A stretch of DNA of 64,000 bases from JAIBJN01 sp963842305 (GTDB taxonomy: Bacteria > Actinomycetota > Thermoleophilia > Gaiellales > Gaiellaceae): NCBI GenBank assembly GCA_963842305.1, contig CAWJFW010000002.1:868001-932000 (forward strand), given 5' to 3'. Each line of letters starts with the position of its first letter. The first letter of the stretch is position 1. Both the position numbers and the translations under genes were made by a program. A model generated the notes under the pieces. The model made no database searches, was not told where the DNA came from, and saw only the letters and a list, made by a program, of their open reading frames with translations. Shown here in pieces: positions 1-7,361 of the stretch.

Positions 1-43
1 GATCGCGGCCTCGGGCCGCGTAGCAACTCTCGGCCACGGTGCC
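1..43. repeat. Imperfect direct repeat, copy 1
   Basis: These 43 bases match 989-1034 with about 36 identities and one 3-nt gap. On the minus strand both copies read in the same frame as a peptide starting TVAES. The pair flanks the secreted lyase-like gene at 69-854. It may mark a tandem duplication whose second unit continues left of the window. Confidence 0.55.
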
Positions 44-68
44 GCGGGGTTCTATTCTCCCAGGATTT

Positions 69-854
69 TCATGGTGTCCGAATCGAAGCATTGTCGATGT
101 ACACGGTGTACGGGTCGATCGTCAGCCCGTTCGAGTAGTTGTTTACGGACCATCGCATATCACCCGAGTCGTATCCCGTCCGAACGTTGGCGAAATCGAA
201 CAACTTGACGCCGTTGAACCATACGGTTATGTGTCCGTCGAACGCGGTCGACTGATCGAGCAGAACGGAAAGCTCGTTCCATCGCCCGAACGGAACCGCA
301 ACGCCCGAATCCCACTCTTGGTTCGGCTGCACGCCCGAATTGGCGAACGGTCCGGCGAGGCTGTAATTCCCGCCCGACCAGTTGAGATGAACAGTCGGCG
401 TCGAATTGCCCTCGAAGCCGACGCTGAACATGGGATCGGATCCAGAGCAACCGGAGCACGTCGACTTGTACTGGAACACGTTCCACATGTTGTGGAGGGT
501 CGCCACCTTCTGCGACAGGTAGTAACTGACCTCGTAAATGTACGTGTTGCCCGACTGCGCTTCCGGCAACCGGGCCTGACGACAACCCGCCTTGTCGAGC
601 GATCCCTGATCGATCGTCATGGTCATGGCGTATTGACCGATCGAATCCTCGTAGCGGACAACTCGATGATCCTTGCAGCCCGCATCGTCCCAATTCGTGG
701 TGATGTTCGGCCACTGAGACGCGCTGCCGGTTTCGTGATCCGCGGACCACACGCTGCCTGCAGGCGGAAACGCGGCCGATCCTGCCGCGTTGCACGCGAC
801 GAGCGCCAGAGCCGAGATCGTGCCGGAGAGAAGCATGGCCGCGTACTTGCGCAA
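69..854 (-). CDS. Secreted polysaccharide-lyase-like (heparin lyase I / PL family) lipoprotein
   Basis: The product of about 261 aa looks like an extracellular beta-jelly-roll (concanavalin-like) protein of the polysaccharide lyase/heparin lyase I type. Visible features are many aromatic beta strands, a central YIYEVSYYLS segment, a Cys-rich KSTCSGCSG turn, and a closing WFNGVKLFDF / VYIDNASIRTP region. I chose the TTG at 854 because it gives a good export signal (MRKYAAMLL...) ending in a lipobox-like LVAC; an ATG six codons later is the alternative. The frame stays open further upstream, but that part reads like non-coding, Arg-rich sequence. The substrate cannot be read from the sequence. 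The family assignment is by overall pattern and is moderately secure; secretion is more secure. Confidence 0.6.
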   Translation of the reverse strand: MRKYAAMLLSGTISALALVACNAAGSAAFPPAGSVWSADHETGSASQWPNITTNWDDAGCKDHRVVRYEDSIGQYAMTMTIDQGSLDKAGCRQARLPEAQSGNTYIYEVSYYLSQKVATLHNMWNVFQYKSTCSGCSGSDPMFSVGFEGNSTPTVHLNWSGGNYSLAGPFANSGVQPNQEWDSGVAVPFGRWNELSVLLDQSTAFDGHITVWFNGVKLFDFANVRTGYDSGDMRWSVNNYSNGLTIDPYTVYIDNASIRTP

Positions 855-988
855 GTGCCCATGTTCGCACGGCGGCGCGCTACCCCGGAAGAGGCGGCGA
901 GTAACTCCATGGCCGCCTTCATGGGCTCTCTTGCGGAGGCGCCTCTTGCGCTCGGCGGCGCCGGCGATTGCCTTGAAGCGCCACTCGG

Positions 989-1034
989 GATCGCGGCGGC
1001 TTCGGGCCGAGTAGTAGGACTCGGCCACGGTGCC
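989..1034. repeat. Imperfect direct repeat, copy 2
   Basis: Partner of the repeat at 1-43. It lies upstream of the lyase-like gene on the minus strand, in the gene-free stretch 855-1183. I see no convincing gene elsewhere in that stretch: frames there are open on both strands but rich in Arg, Gly and Ala. Confidence 0.55.
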
Positions 1035-1183
1035 CATCCTTGTGTGAGCGAGGCCCGGTTTCCAGGGCCGGCGGCTGAGTTGGTGTGTGCGCCGGTATGT
1101 CCGGTCCAGGGCGTTTCCCGGGATCTCCCGGCAAGTCTGACCACGGAGGAATGCGGGTTTGCGCGTAACGAAGCAGGTCGAGA

Positions 1184-1209
1184 AGGCGCATACGGGATTC
1201 GAACCCGTG
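1184..1209 (-). repeat. att-like duplicate of the tRNA-Glu 3' end
   Basis: These 26 bases are identical to 14301-14326, the T-arm and 3' acceptor strand of tRNA-Glu(CTC) plus one flanking base, in the same orientation. Upstream on the minus strand similarity fades: a 5-bp hairpin with a 7-nt loop follows, but no matching 5' acceptor strand (GGCGCAT) exists, so this is not a complete tRNA. The geometry (intact tRNA at one end, 3' fragment 13.1 kb away on its 3' side) is the classical footprint of site-specific integration into a tRNA gene. Confidence 0.75.
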
Positions 1210-1241
1210 TTATCCGAGGAGGGCGATAAACCCTCACTAAG

Positions 1242-1460
1242 TGGCGAACCGGCCGGCGCTCGGGAGCCCGAACTTCCGGCTGAGCTTCTCCGCATCGTTC
1301 AGGGCGACGACGGACGATCCGTCCCGCGCTGATCCGCGCGTGGAGCGTCGAGCGGGAGACGCGCACGTTCTGTGCGACGATCGCGACGGGGAATCCCGTC
1401 CGCGAGTTCGGACTCGATCTGATCGCGTAGCTCCGGGCTTAGGGCCGATGGACGGGCCAC
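1242..1460 (-). pseudogene. Frameshifted small helix-turn-helix protein next to the att-like site
   Basis: From a GTG at 1460 the frame reads LSPELRDQIESELADGIP. After a one-base shift in the GGGG run at 1388-1391 it continues VAIVAQNVRVSRSTLHARI. Joined, this is a plausible homeodomain-like HTH of the kind at the C-terminus of serine recombinases or in small element-encoded DNA-binding proteins. The reading frame then runs into the tRNA fragment at 1184-1209. A recombination-related origin is inferred only from its position beside the att-like repeat. It could instead be an unrelated regulator fragment. Confidence 0.4.
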
Positions 1461-1492
1461 CTGGTCAGGGTAGACGACAGCTCAGGGCGCTT

Positions 1493-2101
1493 CTACTTCT
1501 CCGTATCGACTCGGATGAACGGCGCGGGAAACGGGAAGTTGGCGGCGCCGTCGACGAGCGTGTTGCCGTCGAAGACGATCGCCGCCGTCGCGGTCGCCGA
1601 GCGCTCCTTTCTCTTGGAGCCAGGCCCATTGACCGTGGTCATGATCGGTCCGGTCCCGGTCCAGCTAGCGTCGACCGAAACCGTGTGCAACCCGCCCCGG
1701 TTATCCCGCACGTTGGCGAACGTCCCGCTGACACTCACGTTCTTGAGGTCCGGGTCGAACTGCGTCGGCGCCGCCTGTACGAAACCCCAACTGAAGGTGC
1801 CGTCCGGACACAGGCCCACGAACCCGACCCTGAGGGGCGGATTGGGGTCAGGCGTCGTCCCCGCCTCGATGAAGTTGTCCGTCTCCACGATCAGGCGGCC
1901 GTCGGCGGCCGTGGAGCCATCCGGGCACTGGAACGGGATCAACCAACGCGCGGAGGCAACTTGCTCAGTGAAGCCTTTCGCGGCCGAGGCGACGGCCGGT
2001 ACGACAAGCAACGCCAAGGCGGCGAGCAGGAAGACGACGTACCTGTACGGCCGGGGAGGTCGGTCGGTGGATCGGCTTCGCGGCAACTGCAGACCACGCA
2101 T
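1493..2101 (-). CDS. Secreted protein of unknown function
   Basis: A 202-aa protein with a clear Sec signal: basic start (MRGLQLPRSR...), then FLLAALALLVVPAVASA with an AxA cleavage site near residue 40. The start at 2101 is set by an AAAGGAG ribosome site 7 nt upstream; an upstream in-frame start has no such site. The mature part is about 160 aa, beta-rich, and contains two cysteines (FQCPDGS and GLCPDG) about 40 residues apart that could form a disulfide. I do not recognise a family. It lies inside the putative tRNA-Glu island. Confidence 0.65.
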   Translation of the reverse strand: MRGLQLPRSRSTDRPPRPYRYVVFLLAALALLVVPAVASAAKGFTEQVASARWLIPFQCPDGSTAADGRLIVETDNFIEAGTTPDPNPPLRVGFVGLCPDGTFSWGFVQAAPTQFDPDLKNVSVSGTFANVRDNRGGLHTVSVDASWTGTGPIMTTVNGPGSKRKERSATATAAIVFDGNTLVDGAANFPFPAPFIRVDTEK

Positions 2102-2334
2102 GAGCGAACTCCTTTCGTAAGCCTCGGATGGCGCTTCACGATCGCGCACGTTTAACCGGGAGTACGCACGAAGGCGCGTTCCGGTTCAGGAGGCGGAGGC
2201 GTCCGGTTTCTCTGGATTTCTGGACTCCTACCGCCCGGACTTTTCTTCGCGGAATCAGTCTCCACCGGGTTTGGGAGAGGGAAGCTTGGGAGGCTCTCCC
2301 CTGGTCGCCTAAGAGTCAGCTACCCTCCTTGCCG

Positions 2335-2700
2335 GTGACGACGACGCGGCGTCAGGAGGCGCTTCACCTCGCTGAGGAACTCTTGAGTGACATCGAGTTT
2401 TCCCGGCTGCCCGCCGAGCGACATCGCGAAGAGGCCGGTCGCCTCGAAAGGCTCTTGAACGACGCCGACGCCATGACGTGGCTGAGATATGAAGTCTCTG
2501 GCTACACGCCACCGGCCGACGGCTACATGACTGAGGATGAAGTAGTTGCAGCCGAGCGCTCACACCGCCGATTCAAAAATGCTGACGGAGACTGGAAATA
2601 CATAATCGAGTCGCTGGGCCAGATGACGGCCCACATCGACTCCGGAGACGGGCGCGGGGTGCTAATCCGGTGGGTCGGCTGCTCCACCGGATTGGCGTGA
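2335..2700 (+). CDS. AbiTii-like domain protein, probably truncated
   Basis: From the GTG at 2335 the product is 121 aa. It contains the pattern of the AbiTii N-terminal domain: an alpha-helical LAEELLSDIEFSRLPAE, then RLERLLNDADAMTWLRYEVSGY (a helix carrying W and L, then a GY turn). AbiTii proteins are linked to phage abortive infection and are normally about 200-300 aa, so this copy seems to have lost its C-terminal half. No good ribosome site precedes the GTG. An in-frame start at 2128 would add 69 residues that look non-coding. A decayed defence gene inside an island is the simplest reading. Confidence 0.5.
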   Translation: MTTTRRQEALHLAEELLSDIEFSRLPAERHREEAGRLERLLNDADAMTWLRYEVSGYTPPADGYMTEDEVVAAERSHRRFKNADGDWKYIIESLGQMTAHIDSGDGRGVLIRWVGCSTGLA

Positions 2701-2786
2701 CCGGCGGACGCTCTTGAGCCGCGCCCAGGGCGCCTCGCAAAACGGGTAGCCCAAGAACGAGAATCCTGCGCCCCTGAGAAGTTGAG

Positions 2787-3615
2787 GTGTCTGTGCGACC
2801 GTCTTTCGTAGTGCTCTTGCTTGTCGTGCTCTCATCCGGATGCGGGTCGGACAGCGACTCCTCGAGCGTCGCCACCACGCCGCCGTCTGCCACGTCCACG
2901 GAGTCGGCCGACGTCTCCGGGCCCGTTATCGACGATCGCTTCGCCGTCGGCGCTGGTTATGAGCTGGAGATGCGCTGCTACGGCGAGGGATCGCCGGTGA
3001 TCATCTTCGAGGCCGGTACCGACGGCTCCGGTCTGGAGGAGTACGCCGCGCTTATGCGGCCGCTGGCTGAGCGGACGATGGTCTGTACATACGACCGCCC
3101 AGGGTACGGGCAAAGCGATCCGCCGTCATCCGAGCGCCGTCGCACGTTGGACGACACCGCAACCAACCTCCATGACCTCGCCGAGGCGGCCGGACTCGCA
3201 CCGCCCTTCGTGCTTGCTGGCGCCTCGGGCGGTGGCCTCCTCGTCGTCAACTACGCGGGCCGTTACCCGGATCAGGTCGCGGGCGTCGTCTTGCTCGATG
3301 TCCCCGCTCCGAACAAGGATCTCGACAAGGAGATGCCGGGTGCGATGGGTTGGAGGAATCCGGAACACCTCGACTACGTCGCCGCAGAGCGTCAACTCGC
3401 GCTGCACCCGCCGTCGCTCGGAGACATTCCGCTCCTGGTCGTCACCGCCACGAGCGGCCAGTCGAATGCGGAAGAGATCTGTCGTTCTGGCTCGACCTGA
3501 CGTGCCAGTCGCAGCAAACGACGGTGCGAAGGAGGACACGAGCCTCTCCAGGGACTACCCCGATGTAGTCATCCCCGGGGATTTTGAATCGGCCCTCGAC
3601 GCGATCCAAGGCTAG
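2787..3615 (+). pseudogene. Alpha/beta-hydrolase lipoprotein, frameshifted
   Basis: From a GTG at 2787 the product starts with a lipoprotein signal (VVLLLVVLSSGCGS) and a Ser/Thr linker. An alpha/beta-hydrolase follows, with oxyanion strand VIIFEAGTDGSG, a YDRPGYGQSDPP segment and nucleophile elbow GASGGG near residue 145. After residue about 230 the frame ends at 3500, but the C-terminal part continues in other frames: SFWLDLTCQSQQTTV, then EGGHE (the catalytic-His region), then DYPDVVI...ALDAIQG* ending at 3615. At least three shifts are needed, so it is broken, not a single sequencing error. The N-terminal three quarters may still be translated. Confidence 0.6.
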
Positions 3616-3681
3616 ACGGGCGAACCACGCGGGGTCACAAGTAGACAAGGGTCTCTTTCGCGGCGATGGATAATGCCGGGG

Positions 3682-4415
3682 ATGCCGGAGGGGAGCTACC
3701 TGTTTGCCAACCAACCCTCAGAGTTGGAGCGCCTGCAGCTGCAATCCCACGTGTGGGGACCTTGCCGGTCGACGGCTGCTCTCGAGGCTCGAGAAGGGAT
3801 CGGCGCGACACGTCCTTGATGTCGGTTGCGGGGCTTTGGGCTGGCTTCGCATCCTGAGCGAGTGGGTCGGAAGCTCCGGGAGGGGCGTGGGCGCCGGCAT
3901 CAAGACGAACGCCTGCTTGACGCCGCCCCGTTCATTTCTCGAGGCGGAGGGCATTTCCAATGTTAAAGCTCTTCGTCGTCGATGACTTGTTCGAGAGCAA
4001 GCTGGAGCCGCAATCGTTCGACCTCATCCATGCCCGCTACGTGATCGCTCCACTCGGACGGGGCCGTGAGCAGGTTGCCGCTCATCGACGCTTGCTGAAG
4101 CCCGGGGGATCACTGGTTCTCGAGGAGTGGGATCTGGTTTTGGCGGGCCGTCAGCTTCCGGGACCTGCTTCGAGAGATTCGGGCATCGAGGAGCCGAGAG
4201 ATCGACGCGCATGTGATCGCGCTCAGACCGGGCCACCGTTACTTGCGCCTACCGCTTCAGTTCAGCGTCGCACTCGAATCGCGCCTGCTCCAAGACGCTG
4301 AAGGAGGACGGGCTCACCTCGCTCCGCCGCGAGGCAGAGGCCGAGTTGAACAGAACCGGGCAGGTGGGGGACGACGTTCACTCTCATTCAAGCTGGGCCG
4401 GCAGCTCGACGACTA
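3682..4415 (+). pseudogene. Class I SAM-dependent methyltransferase, multiply frameshifted
   Basis: A start at 3682 reads MPEGSYLFANQPSELERLQL. The next piece is in another frame: RRLLSRLEKGSARHVLDVGCGALGW, which contains SAM motif I (VLDVGCG). Another shift leads to FVVDDLFESKLEPQSFDLIHARYVIAPLGR and LLKPGGSLVLEEWD, the motif II-III region. The C-terminal WGTTFTLIQA piece follows in yet another frame near 4370-4415. The order of pieces matches an intact ubiE/UbiG-like methyltransferase of about 270 aa, but at least four frame changes rule out function. Confidence 0.6.
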
Positions 4416-4583
4416 ACCCGCCCTGTGTTTTCGTGGGCTGGCCGCCGACACGCCGGCGTTTCACCGGTCGGTCGGCGGTACTGTGTGGTACGAGTGGGAG
4501 CGAGACGCGACCTCTCCGGATTCCGGATCGTAGAACGCAACCCCACCACTTTGGCTCCTGGGGTCGCCTAACGAAAGGATCAC

Positions 4584-4724
4584 GTGTCCTGGCTTTGGAT
4601 CATCATCCTCGTCATTTTCGTGTTACTCGTCCTCGGGCCTTGGCCGGGGACGCCTCTCTTAGGTAACCGCGCACCGTCCAGCTTCGTTTCGCCGCACGAC
4701 CTCCTGAGGCGGCGAAACCGGTAG
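4584..4724 (+). CDS. Small single-span membrane protein (46 aa)
   Basis: A GTG at 4584 opens a 46-aa frame. It has a transmembrane helix (WLWIIILVIFVLLVLG, residues 3-18) and a basic tail ending LLRRRNR, which predicts the C-terminus in the cytoplasm. An AAAGGAT motif lies about 4 nt upstream. It resembles small DUF3309-like membrane peptides in layout, but similarity is only by composition. It sits between two pseudogenes, and unlike them its frame is intact. Confidence 0.45.
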   Translation: MSWLWIIILVIFVLLVLGPWPGTPLLGNRAPSSFVSPHDLLRRRNR

Positions 4725-4867
4725 GCTTCGTAATGTCTTCTGGCTTAGATTCCTCGCTCGCCAGGCGAACATGATCAAGGTGTTCGTTTGTAGGCGGCTC
4801 GGTCGGAGCAATCCATCGAAGGAGGCCACGAGTGGCCACCACCTTTCCTGAGTCCGCCACGCGGAGC

Positions 4868-5162
4868 ATGGAGGATCGCAAGACGAGCATCCTTGTCCGC
4901 TTCACGGGCGCGCCTAGGTGACTCCCGAGCAGTACGACGAAACGAACCGCCGTCTTGAGAAGGCCGGCGACTGGCCTCCGAAGGGACTCGAGTACCACGT
5001 CGCCTTCGTTTCGGACGGGAAGTTCCGAGTCAGCGAAATCTGGGACTCGCGGGAGCAGTTCGACGCGTTCGGCAAGCGCCTCATGCCGGTGTTGAGCGAC
5101 GTTGGGATCGAGCTCTCGGTGATCCGGAGATTCTCAAGATCCACAACGTCGTCAAGCGCTAG
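4868..5162 (+). pseudogene. Small ABM/ferredoxin-like-fold protein, two frameshifts
   Basis: The ATG at 4868 starts MEDRKTSILVRFTGAPR and meets a stop. One base away the frame continues VTPEQYDETNRRLEKAG ... VSEIWDSREQFDAFGKRLMP. A second shift near 5120 restores PEILKIHNVVKR* ending at 5162. Joined, the product of about 98 aa fits the small dimeric alpha/beta-barrel (antibiotic-monooxygenase-like) proteins common in actinobacteria, which end in a similar HNVV motif. Function of that family is largely unknown. Confidence 0.55.
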
Positions 5163-5204
5163 ACGCCCAGCGCGTCTCGCCACTCGTTCTGCCGCAACGA
5201 CGAG

Positions 5205-5234
5205 AAGGGCTCCGGGACGGTTTCTGGAGCCCTT
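5205..5234. terminator. Hairpin, possible bidirectional terminator
   Basis: A perfect 9-bp stem (AAGGGCTCC / GGAGCCCTT) closes a 12-nt loop. A short T run follows on the plus strand. It lies just after the small ABM-like pseudogene. Confidence 0.45.
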
Positions 5235-5283
5235 TGGCGTGGCGGAGATTCTGGAGTCTGACCTCCGGGCCATAGCCTGACCT

Positions 5284-5338
5284 CGCCGGGGCGTGGGCAG
5301 GGTAGCCCTAGGGTCACCTTGCGGCCCGCGCCCCGGCG
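5284..5338. repeat. Palindromic intergenic element, copy A
   Basis: Two 15-nt arms (5284-5298 and 5324-5338), each a form of CGCCGGGGCGYGGGC, pair with one mismatch around a spacer of about 25 nt reading GGGTAGCCCTAGGGTCACC. The same arms and spacer recur at 5805-5856 and 9068-9125. Copies A and B also share the preceding bases CATAGCCTGA. This is a REP/MITE-like or terminator-like element confined, in this window, to the island. Confidence 0.65.
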
Positions 5339-5391
5339 TCACGGGCGCCTAGACGTGTCGGGTGACTGCCCCCACCTCCTGACAGGTGGTC

Positions 5392-5490
5392 TCACAGCGA
5401 GTCCCACCCCTGAAACAGGGCGATCCAGACTGCGACGGCGGTGGCGATGAGCGCCAGGCTGGTGATGAAACCGAGGTTGATCTTGGGCAT
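5392..5490 (-). CDS. Very small membrane peptide (32 aa)
   Basis: The ATG at 5490 opens a frame reading MPKINLGFITSLALIATAVA, then VWIALFQGWDSL*. It has one hydrophobic helix of about 20 residues. GGGAGG lies about 12 nt upstream, slightly far for a ribosome site. There is no family match I can name. A chance ORF cannot be excluded, but the hydrophobic-helix design is unlike the Arg-rich noise frames around it. Confidence 0.35.
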   Translation of the reverse strand: MPKINLGFITSLALIATAVAVWIALFQGWDSL

Positions 5491-5804
5491 CAGGTTCTTT
5501 TGCCTCCCTTCGACCAGGCGTAAGTTTGTACAGAAAGCGGACGCGATCATGGCCTGCGACCGATCCAGCTACCTCGGCCCCTCTCATCGAAGGTGTTGAC
5601 CGCGTCGCGAGCGAGGAACGGCGCCGCGGTCACGAACTCCCGCGGCGAGGCGGTTCAAGCCGGTAATTTCTCCGCTACTCGACACGGAACTGGAATGCGC
5701 CCGATCCCCGCCCCCTGACGTCGTAATCCTGGGGGACTGGAAACCTCCACGCATGTCCGACGGGCCATCTAGGCAACCACGCCGCCACGTCATAGCCTGA
5801 TCCT

Positions 5805-5856
5805 CGCCGGGGCGCGGGCAGGGTAGTCCTCGGGAGTCCTTGCGGCTCGCGCGGGA
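5805..5856. repeat. Palindromic intergenic element, copy B (right arm decayed)
   Basis: The left arm 5805-5819 is CGCCGGGGCGCGGGC and the spacer is GGGTAGTCCTCGGGAGTCC. The right arm is degenerate. It shares CATAGCCTGA upstream with copy A. It lies in the stretch 5491-5866, where I see no other gene or signal. Confidence 0.55.
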
Positions 5857-5866
5857 GAAGATCGGG

Positions 5867-6071
5867 TTACGCGTTCTCCTTGCCCTCGATGCGGTCGGCG
5901 AGCACATGAAACGAACGCTGCGTCGCGACGGCCAGGCCCATGAGCAGCTGATTCATCCTGGTCCACGGGCGGTGCGATTCCAGAACCACTCGCAGCCTGC
6001 GCCTTCTCGTAGGCCGGCAGAGATTTCACCTCGCGTCGAAAGATCTTGTCGATTTCATCCCCTAGCGCCAT
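5867..6071 (-). pseudogene. Small hypothetical protein with one frameshift
   Basis: The ATG at 6071 has a good GAGGAG ribosome site 7 nt upstream. The frame reads MALGDEIDKIFRREVKSLPA then YEKAQAA. A one-base change of frame near 6000 continues VVLESHRPWTRMNQLLMGLA and then VATQRSFHVLADRIEGKENA*. Joined, it is a helical protein of about 68 aa. I do not recognise the family. Either it is a pseudogene or one base is wrong in the assembly. Confidence 0.45.
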
Positions 6072-6392
6072 TGCCGTCTCCTCTTCGATTTGTGGCAACT
6101 CTAGAAGAGCCGACCCGAACGGCCATCAGGGCGCGCGCCCGTCGCCGTCGTAGCGTGAACCACGGCGGGGGCGCGGGGCCAGAGCCCAGCTATCGGTCTC
6201 ACGCCTCGGTCAACGCTAACGACGCCGACACCAAAGGCCGCCTGTTGAGGAGATCCTGTCCGTGAAACGGGCTAGGAGGTCGTCGACAAGCGAGCCGCGG
6301 CTAGCCGGCCCAACCGGGTCAGGGCATTGCCTGCGCGCTCGTGAGAGGAGCTGCCCACCGAAGCCGTCCCTGAGTGCGATGGGTGCGGCGAG
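6072..6392. other. Gene-free stretch
   Basis: I see no convincing gene, repeat or RNA here. Frames on both strands are short, Arg/Pro-rich and lack ribosome sites. Confidence 0.4.
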
Positions 6393-6638
6393 CTAAGCCG
6401 ACGCGATGAGCGCGATGCCCAGTCCGAAAGACGGCCGTGGCAACACCGAGCCATATCGAAGTCCAAAGACGAAGCTCTGAAGCGCTCGGCGGCGCTTCGC
6501 CACGGCGAGCCCAATAAAAGAGAAGGCACTGGGAGCGGCCTTGGATCCACCGTTCCCCTGGTGCCCGATGACCCGAAGCGTCGGGCCGGCCAGTACGAGG
6601 CCACAGGCGATGAGGAGCGCTCCGCCGACTACCGCGCG
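6393..6638 (-). pseudogene. Remnant of a small membrane protein
   Basis: An 82-codon open frame has no ATG, GTG or TTG near its upstream end. It reads VVGGALLIACGLVLAGPTLR, a transmembrane-like helix, and ends RYGSVLPRPSFGLGIALIAS, a second hydrophobic stretch, before a TAG. The amphipathic layout is gene-like, but no start or ribosome site is visible. It is probably the decayed tail of a two-helix membrane protein. Function is unknown. Confidence 0.3.
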
Positions 6639-6779
6639 TCAAACGTACCGGGATGGAGTGGAACAAGACCCGAGCGATGTGCGGAGTCAGGCCACGCCGA
6701 AGCGGCAAGGCTTGCGCCCGCGAGTGTGCCAAGGCTGAAGGTGGCCTTTGCAGATAGCCCAGGTCGTTGGAATAGCGCC

Positions 6780-7010
6780 CTAAGGGTTCTTGGGTCGATC
6801 GTAGGTATCCCGAGGCCAATGCGCCCCTGCGCTCGTCCCGGCTTCGATGGCCGCCCGGAGCTGCGCCCGGTCGGTGGTGGGGATGCGGAACCTGATCGCG
6901 GCGCAGGCGGTGCAGAGGGCTTGGCCCGAGGAGAGGATCACCGTGACCACGGAGTTCTGGCACTCCTCACAGAGCTGATCTTCGAGAGGTTCGGGCACAT
7001 AGGTCACCAC
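6780..7010 (-). CDS. Small zinc-ribbon-like protein
   Basis: From the GTG pair at 7010/7007 the product is about 76 aa, starting VVTYVPEPLEDQLCEECQNS. It has two CxxC-type pairs (CEEC and CTAC) separated by about 15 residues, typical of a zinc ribbon or rubredoxin-like knuckle. The C-terminal half is charged and has no recognisable domain. The frame is open upstream to 7136, but that part looks random. A GAGG motif sits close to the GTGs. Function is unknown. Confidence 0.4.
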   Translation of the reverse strand: MVTYVPEPLEDQLCEECQNSVVTVILSSGQALCTACAAIRFRIPTTDRAQLRAAIEAGTSAGAHWPRDTYDRPKNP

Positions 7011-7361
7011 ACCTCGAGTGTTCGTCCTACTTCCAGTGCTCCCGAGCTTCGGCGTATGTTTGAGGCGCCACTCGAGCAGTCTCTCGTCCTTGAGGATCTG
7101 GCGGGGCACACGAAGAGGCGCTCGGTGGAGGCTCACTATCGCGTTTGCACACCATACGCCCTCCTCGCGCGATCACGAGGAGGGCGGCGTGCTTTCCGTC
7201 GCTCGGGCGGCCGAGGCAGAATTCGCCCCGCGACCACCAGCAGGACAGAGGCGGCTTCAGTCCCGAGGCGGCCGGCGGGCGCGGCGCGTAAGATGCCCCG
7301 GCGGCAAAAAATGCAGGGCTCCTCGCGAGATTTTCTTCAGCTGCAAGGGGGCGAGCTACGA
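7011..7361. other. Gene-free stretch upstream of the IPCT/DIPPS gene
   Basis: No gene is supported here. The frame of the downstream gene stays open through it but reads as Arg-rich noise. The promoter of the downstream gene should lie here, though I see no clear -10/-35 pair. Confidence 0.35.

Noticed and set aside
1185..1260. Possible complete second tRNA on the minus strand
   Set aside because: T arm and 3' acceptor match, but there is no matching 5' acceptor strand and the variable region is too long; only the 3' fragment is real.
6561..7361. Upstream extension of the IPCT/DIPPS frame
   Set aside because: The in-frame extension of about 267 residues has no domain and crosses other features; the GTG at 7362 has a ribosome site and gives family-like length.
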